NCBI GenBank assembly: GCA_964560975.1
Contig: CAZLNE010000042.1
Location: forward strand, 1 to 16,373
Source of the DNA: JAAZLA01 sp964560975
GTDB lineage: Bacteria > Spirochaetota > Spirochaetia > Treponematales > Treponemataceae
Direction: 5' to 3'
DNA: 16,373 nt
Positions 6,408 to 13,100 of this stretch are shown in pieces. Positions within the stretch are counted from its first letter, which is position 1; every line of letters starts with the position of its first letter. Under the pieces are notes generated by a model. It ran no database searches and was not told the origin of the DNA. It saw nothing but the letters and a program-made list of their open reading frames with translations. A program made the position numbers and the translations under genes.

Positions 6408-6635
6408 TTAAAATGCCTGAATAACTTCTGTTACTTCCGGAATTGCTTCTTTGAGCACTCTTTCTACACCCTGCTTTAGTGTCATAGTTGCCATTGGACA
6501 GCTGCCGCAAGCACCGGTAAGTCTTACATATACTTTTCCGTCTGATTCGATCGACACAAAATCTAAGTCTCCGCCATCAGCCTGAAGCTGAGGCCGTATT
6601 TGGGCTAATACTTCTTTTACGCGTGTTTCTAACAT
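6408..6635 (-). CDS. Nfu/NifU C-terminal-domain Fe-S cluster scaffold
   Basis: This 75-residue protein consists solely of the NifU C-terminal (Nfu) domain, with LQADGGDLDFV at 17-27 and the cluster-binding C43-GS-C46 in GACGSCPMATMTLK. Such proteins carry Fe-S clusters and pass them to target apoproteins. It sits 3 nt upstream of ygiQ, an Fe-S enzyme, so supplying that cluster is a reasonable inference. The start ATG 6635 has a strong GGAGG Shine-Dalgarno sequence with 6-nt spacing. A TTGACC at plus-strand 6677-6682 is a possible -35, but the best -10 at 18-bp spacing (TACTTT) is poor. Confidence 0.93.
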   Translation of the reverse strand: MLETRVKEVLAQIRPQLQADGGDLDFVSIESDGKVYVRLTGACGSCPMATMTLKQGVERVLKEAIPEVTEVIQAF

Positions 6636-6693
6636 AGTTTGCCTCCGTTAATAAAGTACACTTATACCGGCTCTTAGGTCAACTATTTCCCGG

Positions 6694-7923
6694 TTATATA
6701 GTGTGTTCATCACAAAGAAGTCTTTCGAGACAGAGCTCTACAGGCAGGTTGTTTTTAAGAATTTCTAGATCTGAGTCTGCTTTGACACTGGGAGTTTTAC
6801 CGTTTTTAATAACCGCACGTATGAGTATGTTTTTTGGTGTGTGAGAAAAGTCGACAAATTCCAGAACCTGTACAGCATAATTATGCTTTTCAAGAAGCAG
6901 TGCGCGGTTCAAGTCTGTTGCCAATGAAGCAAACCTCTCGCGAATAAGTCCATAATTATAGAATGGTGAAAAGGCGCTCTCTTTTGGATTTTTATCTTGT
7001 TGGATTGCCGTATTGAGCTCATGCTGACAGCAGGGAACACAGAGAATGGCCTTGGTTTTTTGAGCGATTGCAGAGGCAAGAGCGTAATCGGTTGCAGTAT
7101 CGCAGGCGTGCAGACTAATAACCAAATCCGGTCCCTCTAGTCCTTCGTTTGAAAGGCTTTCAAAATACGATTCAATTGATGCGCACTTAAACGTCAGGTT
7201 CGTGTAGTTAAACTCCTTTGCAAGAGTCGAACACAGGGTAATTACATCATCTTTAAGATCCAGCCCGGTAATCGCGGCAGGTATGCCTTTTATAACTGAT
7301 ATATAATGATACACCGCAAAGGTAAGGTACGATTTTCCGCAGCCAAAATCGACAATTGAAAGCGGTTTTCCGTTATGCGGCATAATATCCGGCAGAATAT
7401 CGTCAATGAACTCCAAAAAACGGTTAATCTGCTTAAATTTATTATATTTATCTGCAATGACGACGCCTTCTGAAGTCATAACCCCAAGATGCTGCAAAAA
7501 CGGAATAGGAACGCCCTCTTCTAAAAGATAATTTTTCTTACGGTTATGCGTCATAACTGGTTTCGTTTTTGAAGAAGTATCCGGCTTTGGCTGGCCGCTT
7601 AATTTTTTTCTTATAAGGGTAGTTTTTCCCTTTTTACTTGTTAAAAAGTGTAAAAGTTCTGTTTCATGTTTATCAGATTCTGTCTCGAGCACCGCGTTTT
7701 TGTAGAAAGTGCCTATTTGTTCTCGTAAAAAAGCCCCGGTTTCCTGCCTTGTCATAGAAGCATGAAAACTTTGTGTTGCGGTAAATTGTTCAACAAAAAA
7801 ACGCCGCTTATTACCTGCAATTTGTCTAATCTTTATCTTTAAGTAAGGAGAGTGAGGAAGCGGTTTTGATAACGAGGCAGAAATAAGGTTTGGAAGAATT
7901 GAGTTAATGGTTTTGTCTATCAT
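6694..7923 (-). CDS. Class I SAM-dependent methyltransferase (Methyltransf_32-like)
   Basis: This is a 409-residue protein. The N-terminal ~185 residues are a basic, poorly recognisable domain. The Rossmann fold begins at about residue 188 with SAM motif I IVDFGCGKSYLT (190-201), the acidic residue after strand 2 in ITGLDLKDD (D222), and a strand-4 region DLVISLHACDTATDYAL (266-282). The following CVPCCQHE (295-302) with paired cysteines is typical of Methyltransf_32/RRNAD1-like enzymes. The substrate is unknown; RNA or protein are both possible. The start ATG lies 4 nt after the stop of the DRTGG-like gene, with no clear ribosome site, so the two are probably translationally coupled. Confidence 0.88.
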   Translation of the reverse strand: MIDKTINSILPNLISASLSKPLPHSPYLKIKIRQIAGNKRRFFVEQFTATQSFHASMTRQETGAFLREQIGTFYKNAVLETESDKHETELLHFLTSKKGKTTLIRKKLSGQPKPDTSSKTKPVMTHNRKKNYLLEEGVPIPFLQHLGVMTSEGVVIADKYNKFKQINRFLEFIDDILPDIMPHNGKPLSIVDFGCGKSYLTFAVYHYISVIKGIPAAITGLDLKDDVITLCSTLAKEFNYTNLTFKCASIESYFESLSNEGLEGPDLVISLHACDTATDYALASAIAQKTKAILCVPCCQHELNTAIQQDKNPKESAFSPFYNYGLIRERFASLATDLNRALLLEKHNYAVQVLEFVDFSHTPKNILIRAVIKNGKTPSVKADSDLEILKNNLPVELCLERLLCDEHTI

Positions 7924-7927
7924 GAGC

Positions 7928-8272
7928 TTATCTATAACTATTCAGCATTGAAAGTGAAACACAGGCCTCATACATTGGAAGCGGTGTAGCAAGCAGGGTT
8001 ATACTAGATGTTTGTGCAAGTTCTTTCATGTCGGGTGTCGGCAATTTATCATTTACTAGGAGTATAACTTTTGCACCGACAATATCTGCCGTGCGTACTG
8101 TCTGGCTCGTTGCAAGACTTGTAACAAGCAAGTATGGAACATCTGCTGCTGCAAGAACGTCGCTCATGAGGTCTCCTGCTATAATGTCCTCAATAACGAC
8201 GTTTTGCCAATCTTCCGTGCTGAACACAATATGAGCAGGCAGATTTTCAACAATATCATAGATTGAAAGCAT
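7928..8272 (-). CDS. DRTGG-like domain protein
   Basis: The product has about 114 residues. The layout fits the DRTGG fold family (the domain named in Pta and HPr-kinase relatives): an N-terminal helix IYDIVENL, then IEDIIAGDLMSDVLAAAD, LLVTSLATSQTVRTADIVGA, KVILLVND, and a final SITLLATPLPMYEACVSLS, matching the usual G-D-L...I-T...P-x-x-x-Y-E pattern. DRTGG proteins are small regulatory or ligand-binding modules often found beside ATPases or kinases. No catalytic residues are seen. I chose ATG 8272 because AGGAG (plus-strand 8280-8284) lies 7 nt upstream; a longer in-frame start at 8362 would run across the parA start and promoter. It is divergent from parA across 60 bp and co-directional with the methyltransferase. 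Confidence 0.75.
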   Translation of the reverse strand: MLSIYDIVENLPAHIVFSTEDWQNVVIEDIIAGDLMSDVLAAADVPYLLVTSLATSQTVRTADIVGAKVILLVNDKLPTPDMKELAQTSSITLLATPLPMYEACVSLSMLNSYR

Positions 8273-8292
8273 GTATATTCTCCTAAATAAAA

Positions 8293-8298
8293 AGTATA
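8293..8298 (-). promoter_or_regulatory. Probable -10 box of the DRTGG-like gene
   Basis: On the minus strand TATACT lies 20 bp before ATG 8272, giving a short UTR that includes the AGGAG. Its -35 region would overlap the parA -10 box, so the two divergent promoters interlock within 60 bp. The -35 match is poor. Confidence 0.4.
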
Positions 8299-8319
8299 TA
8301 CGTAAACAAAAAAAAATGA

Positions 8320-8334
8320 TATACTTTAAAGTAT
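8320..8334 (+). promoter_or_regulatory. parA extended -10 box and palindrome across the start codon
   Basis: TG-A-TATACT (hexamer 8320-8325) is an extended -10. The ATG follows 7 nt later with no Shine-Dalgarno sequence, predicting a leaderless message. ATACTTTAAAGTAT (8321-8334) is a perfect 14-bp palindrome joining the -10 to the first two bases of the ATG. A further half-site AAAGTAT occurs at 8291-8297. The -35 is not clear. Confidence 0.6.
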
Positions 8335-9088
8335 GGCTAAGGTTTATGTGTTTGTAAATCAAAAGGGCGGGGTTGGTAAAACTACCTCTGTTATTAATCT
8401 CGGTGCATACCTTGCTGATGAGGGTAAAAAAGTTCTTTTAGTAGACTTTGACTCTCAAGGCAATATGTCTTCCGGTGTGGGAATAGCAAAAGAAAAACCT
8501 ACTGTCTACGAGCTTATAGCAGAGCTTGCAGGCCCAGAAGCAGTAATCAAACATACAAAAATTAAAAACCTCGATGCAATTCCTGCATCTATTGATTTAG
8601 CCGGTGCAGCTATTGAATTAGTTGACCAGCAGAACCGTGAATTTTACTTAAAGAATGCGCTCGATCCCCTTCGTTCAAGATACGATTACATTCTCATAGA
8701 CTGTCCTCCTTCACTGGGAATTTTAACACTTAACGGTCTTGCCGCATCAGATGCTGTTTTAATTCCTATGCAGTGCGAGTATTTTGCCTTGGAAGGAATA
8801 TCTCTTTTATTACAAACTGTAAAAAAAGTTCAAAAAACTATAAATCCTAATCTTGCAATTGGCGGAATCTTTTTTACGATGTATGACTCAAGAACGCGTC
8901 TTGCGCAGGATGTTGTAAAACAGGTAAAAACGTACTTTAAGGACAGTGTGTTCAGTACTATCATACCTCGTAATGTCCGTTTATCTGAAGCTCCCTCACA
9001 CGGATTACCCGTGTCCTTATACGATGCCTCTTGTATAGGTGCACGAAGCTATAAACAGCTTGCAAAAGAGGTGCTCGAACGTGGCTAA
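8333..9088 (+). CDS. parA: Chromosome-partitioning ATPase ParA (Soj)
   Basis: This 251-residue protein is a Walker-type partition ATPase of the short chromosomal (Soj) class, without the N-terminal DNA-binding extension of plasmid ParA. The deviant Walker A is NQKGGVGKTTS (K11 signature lysine, K16 P-loop lysine). The A' motif is LLVDFDSQGN (35-44) and Walker B is YILIDCPPSLG (119-129). It binds nucleoid DNA as an ATP dimer and is switched off by ParB, driving origin segregation. No Shine-Dalgarno sequence precedes ATG 8333, and the -10 box sits 7 nt upstream. It overlaps parB by 8 bp, so the two are cotranscribed and coupled. Confidence 0.96.
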   Translation: MAKVYVFVNQKGGVGKTTSVINLGAYLADEGKKVLLVDFDSQGNMSSGVGIAKEKPTVYELIAELAGPEAVIKHTKIKNLDAIPASIDLAGAAIELVDQQNREFYLKNALDPLRSRYDYILIDCPPSLGILTLNGLAASDAVLIPMQCEYFALEGISLLLQTVKKVQKTINPNLAIGGIFFTMYDSRTRLAQDVVKQVKTYFKDSVFSTIIPRNVRLSEAPSHGLPVSLYDASCIGARSYKQLAKEVLERG

Positions 9089-9986
9089 AATTGGACTCGG
9101 AAAGGGAATAGATGCAGTTTTTGGCGATAACGATTATTCGCAAACTCAAATCAGTTCTACAGTAGAAGCAGCTCAAATTTCCTCTTCATCAGTATTGATG
9201 ATTGCTATAGATAAACTTGTTCCAAATCCGTATCAGCCCAGAAAAGAATTTGATGCAGAAGCTCTCGACGAACTTGCTTCTTCTATCCGCGAGCATGGAG
9301 TTGTAGAGCCCATAATTGTATCAGCCTCTAACGATGGAACATACTATATTGTCGGTGGTGAGAGGCGGACAAGAGCTTCGAAACTTGCAGGTTTTACTGA
9401 AATTCCTGCAATTGTTAAAAAATTTACCCGCGAGCAGATGCTCGAAATTGCACTTATAGAAAATATTCAGAGAGAAGATCTTAATGCCCTTGAAGAAGCT
9501 CATGCGTACCGTCAGCTTATGGAATTGGCTAATTTAGGTCAGGAAGAAGTTGCAAAACGCGTCGGCAAAAAAAGAAGTACTGTAGCAAATGCCTTACGCC
9601 TTTTAAAACTGCCGGAAGATATGCAGGCATCGCTTTCCTCGGGAATAATCAGTGCAGGACATGCCCGCGCCATATTATCGGTCTCGAATCCGCAGGATCA
9701 GCGTATTCTTTTTGCCCGCATTACCGGATCGTCGCTTTCTGTCCGTGAAGCTGAAAGACAGGCAGGGGAGCTGAACGGAGACGTTCGCCCCATTAAAACC
9801 GGAAGCAAAAAAGATAAAATTCCGAACCGCAGTGCAGATATTATTTCTATAGAACAGCGTTTCCTTGATGCTCTTGGTACCAAGGTAACGATCAAAGGTT
9901 CATTATCGCAGGGAATTATACAAATAGACTATTATTCGCAAGAAGATTTAGACAGACTTTATACAATTATCTGTAATAATTCATAA
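9081..9986 (+). CDS. parB: Chromosome-partitioning protein ParB (Spo0J)
   Basis: This 301-residue ParB starts at GTG 9081 inside the parA end, preceded by AGAGG (9067-9071). This start gives the conserved ParA-stimulating N-terminus AKIGLGKGIDAVFGD. The ParB/Spo0J domain follows (IDKLVPNPYQPRKEF at 44-58), with the CTP-binding motifs GERRTRA (93-99) and ENIQRE (127-132), then a helix-turn-helix of about 150-173 (LGQEEVAKRVGKKRSTVANAL) for parS recognition, and a C-terminal dimerisation region ending near residue 300. It loads at parS as a CTP-dependent sliding clamp. No consensus parS was found in the window. Confidence 0.96.
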   Translation: MAKIGLGKGIDAVFGDNDYSQTQISSTVEAAQISSSSVLMIAIDKLVPNPYQPRKEFDAEALDELASSIREHGVVEPIIVSASNDGTYYIVGGERRTRASKLAGFTEIPAIVKKFTREQMLEIALIENIQREDLNALEEAHAYRQLMELANLGQEEVAKRVGKKRSTVANALRLLKLPEDMQASLSSGIISAGHARAILSVSNPQDQRILFARITGSSLSVREAERQAGELNGDVRPIKTGSKKDKIPNRSADIISIEQRFLDALGTKVTIKGSLSQGIIQIDYYSQEDLDRLYTIICNNS

Positions 9987-10053
9987 ATTTTCCTAAAAAG
10001 CAACATAAAAATCTCCAAAAACTGCTAAAATTCACATATATTACAAAATAAAC

Positions 10054-10082
10054 TTTACAAAATCTCCAATATGCTCGATAAT
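10054..10082 (+). promoter_or_regulatory. Promoter of the Ig-repeat operon
   Basis: TTTACA (10054-10059), a 17-bp spacer and GATAAT (10077-10082) form a good sigma70-like promoter, with a second -10-like TATACT at 10082-10087. Predicted transcription starts near 10089-10094 leave about 30-35 nt of UTR containing the AGGA for ATG 10124. An 11-bp direct repeat AAAATCTCCAA occurs at 10008-10018 and again at 10059-10069, inside the spacer, and may be an operator. Confidence 0.65.
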
Positions 10083-10123
10083 ATACTATGGATCTACCTC
10101 TTTTTTTTAATAGGATCTTTAAC

Positions 10124-13100
10124 ATGAACAAAAAGTTATTAATAGTATTATCATTTTTGATTGTATTCTCTTCTCTCTTTGCTTCCGGCAAAAAGGAAAC
10201 TACAGAGCGTTCTGTAGAAGAACTTGAGAGCTGGCAGGAAACATTTGATATTAATGATAAAAAAGCTGGAAAATATAATATTTTAATTACTGCAACTGAC
10301 AAAGGCGGCAATGTAGCCTTGGGCGGACCTTTTAATATTTTTATTGACCCGGAATCTGATTTACCCGTGAGCGGTATAACAAACCCCCGCAGCGACATGC
10401 GTGTTCCTGGAAACTTAAATATTGTAGGTACTTGTATAGACGATGATGCAGTAGGCCGGGTAGAGATAGTTCTCGACGGCGACAAAGATAATCCGATTGT
10501 AGCAGAAGGTACAGATTTCTGGTCTTATTTTCTTGATACTACCCAATTAGAAGAAGGCTCTCATACTATAAGTGTATATGGTATAGATGATAAGGGTATT
10601 GTAGGGCATGAACAAACGGTAACCTGGCACTTGGACAGAAGACAGCCTCATACAAAGGTAGAAAATTATGCTATGGGAGCTCTTGTTTCCGGAAGAATAA
10701 AATTAACCGGAACTATAGCCGACGGCAACGGAATAAAGAGCCTGTCGTATTCATTAGACGGCGGCCGTAATTTTGAACCCGTAAGCATAGCAGAAGATAA
10801 AAAAAATAAGGCTTGGACATTCAGTCTTCCTTTAAATACTCTGCAGATGAAAGACGGCGCATCGGTCGCCTGGTTTAAAGCTGTTGACCTTCAAGGTACA
10901 AGCGGCTTGTATTCATATCTTTACTTCGTAGATAACACAGCTCCTGAGGTTATTATTACCTATCCTTCAGAGACAGATACAGTAAACGGTATATTTTCTG
11001 CAGCAGGTGTTGCAAAAGATACAATTGTCGTTCAGTCTTTGTCATGGACATTCGGCGCAAAAAGCGGCGTTTTTGAGCTGATTCCCGGAAACCCGTATTG
11101 GAATCTTGACTTAGATGTACGCGGAGTAACTTCAAAAACACAAGACTTGATTATTAGCGCACAGGATACCGCTGGAAACATAACCGTACTAAAACGCAAG
11201 GTTTTAATTAATAATGAAGCAGATAAGGCTGCGGTAACAATTTCCAGTCCGGCAGCAGGTCAGCTTTATGAAGATAAGATCGTTCTTCGTGGTATTGCAG
11301 CCGATGACGATGGAGTTTCTGAGATTTATTATAGTATAGACAACGGCCCCTCTGTTTCTTTAGCAAGTGAAGGTGTTTTTTCTACAGAAATAAATATGGA
11401 TCTTTCTGCACCGCTTGCTGTAGGCCCTCACACTGTTAAAGTGTGGGTAAAGGATATTCACGGAATTGAGGGAAATCCCGTTGTTGTTCCTTTTACAATT
11501 ACCGGTCTGGCACCTGAGTTTACCGAAAGAACCGTATACAAGGGTAAAAGAGGCGGAGATGAAACAGTTGCATATACAAACGGAATAGAAATTCATCCTG
11601 AATATGAAGCTGTATACACAACAAAAATTTCTTCACTCAGCGGGTTGGCATCTGTTTCCTGGTCATTTACGGGGCAGAGTACTCAACAAAAAGATTTTAC
11701 CGGAGTTAAGGGTACTTCTACAGTAGCCATACCTATACAAAACACCCTTTGGGGAAGCACCAATGTACTTATTACCGCAACCGATGTGTATGGACGGCAA
11801 ACACAGGAAGTAGCTAACTTCTATGTTACCAACCTGACAAAAACACGCGGTGAGACTGCGGTAGTTTTTTCGGACAGCAATATTTCTGAAAGTGGACTCG
11901 TTTATTTTGATGGAAAAGATACCATAACCGGTTACTTTACCGGAGGCATTGCAGCGTCGGCCCGCATTGTCCCGTCAACACCATTTGCCTCGGTAAGGCT
12001 GCAGGATAATATTTTAACTCTTGTTCCCGGTACTGCAACGGGTTTATCCGACAGGTTTAGAGTTGAAGTTACCACAGATCAGGGTATTGTGTATAATTCC
12101 CGCTATCTGCAGTTTCAGACGCCGGTAGCACCTCCTGTCATAGATATTCGTAATAACAACATGGTGTATGACGGCTTATTAGATTTTTCCTTAAACGGAA
12201 CAATTACAGGAAGACTGCCCTTGGCATCTGCTTCCTATAGAATACTAACCGCGAACACACCTGCTCCCGAGTGGCAGGTTTTACCTGTTTCTTCTGTAAG
12301 TACATTCAGCATAAATATAAAGTCATCTGCATTTACTGACGGCATGACTGTAATTGAATTTCAGGCCGTAGACACCGGCAATAACGTGTCTCATAATGCG
12401 GTGTTTGTACGCAAAATTACACCGCTTCCTGCAGAATCAAAATCTACCACACAGCCGTTTTCACGACCGGTTATAAGCTGGTTTGATGGAGCCGACGTAT
12501 ATTATGGAACAACCTATTCCGGCGTTGTTACCCTGCAGAGCCTAACCATTGGTACAGAATCGGTAACTTCAAATTACAATCCTATAAATGGAATAATTAA
12601 GCGTGAATCCCTAAAAGCAGGCGACACCATTGTAGAACTAAAAATAGCAGATGAAGCGGCGAAACCTATATCATCGCGTTATACAGCTAAAAAAGACACA
12701 AATGCGGTTATTCAGTTTGTATCTGCCAATGGAGTGCCCTATAAGTCCGGAGTTAAGGTTCCGGTTTTATACCCGTCAGATAATTCAAAGAATGAAACCA
12801 TGCTTGTTGCAGTAACATCAGATTTTCCCATTACCTCTTTTGCATACAGCATCGCAAATGGCCCCCAGGTAAGAATTACTCCTAAAAAGAGTGTAGAAAA
12901 TCCGGCATTATACGAGGCAGAGATTCCGTTAAAGGGTCTTTCTGCAGTGCTGACTGATATTAGTGTAGCTGTTGAAACTTCCCGCGGAAAACCGGTAAGC
13001 AAAAAAGGCACAATATCAATTGTACGTGAGAAAAATTTTACAGAAATTCAAGATGAACGCAAGGTGTATTGGCAGGAAAGAAAACAAAATGAAGCAAGTT

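Noticed and set aside
6666..6694. Inverted repeat ACCGG / CCGGT between the methyltransferase and Nfu genes
   Set aside because: The arms are only 5 bp, 19 bp apart, with no T tract; too weak to call an operator or terminator.
8296..8312. parS-like sequence GTATATACGTAAACA in the parA upstream gap
   Set aside because: It matches only part of the parS half-site and needs a gap to align; it is also explained by the -10 box of the divergent gene.
8273..8362. Longer N-terminus for the DRTGG-like protein from 8362
   Set aside because: It would cross the parA start and promoter; ATG 8272 has a good AGGAG, and the extra residues look like translated AT-rich intergenic DNA.
10088..10123. ATG 10088 as start of the giant Ig protein
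   Set aside because: ATG 10124 has AGGA at 8-nt spacing and begins a clean signal peptide; 10088 abuts a -10-like box. A leaderless start near 10088 is not fully excluded.
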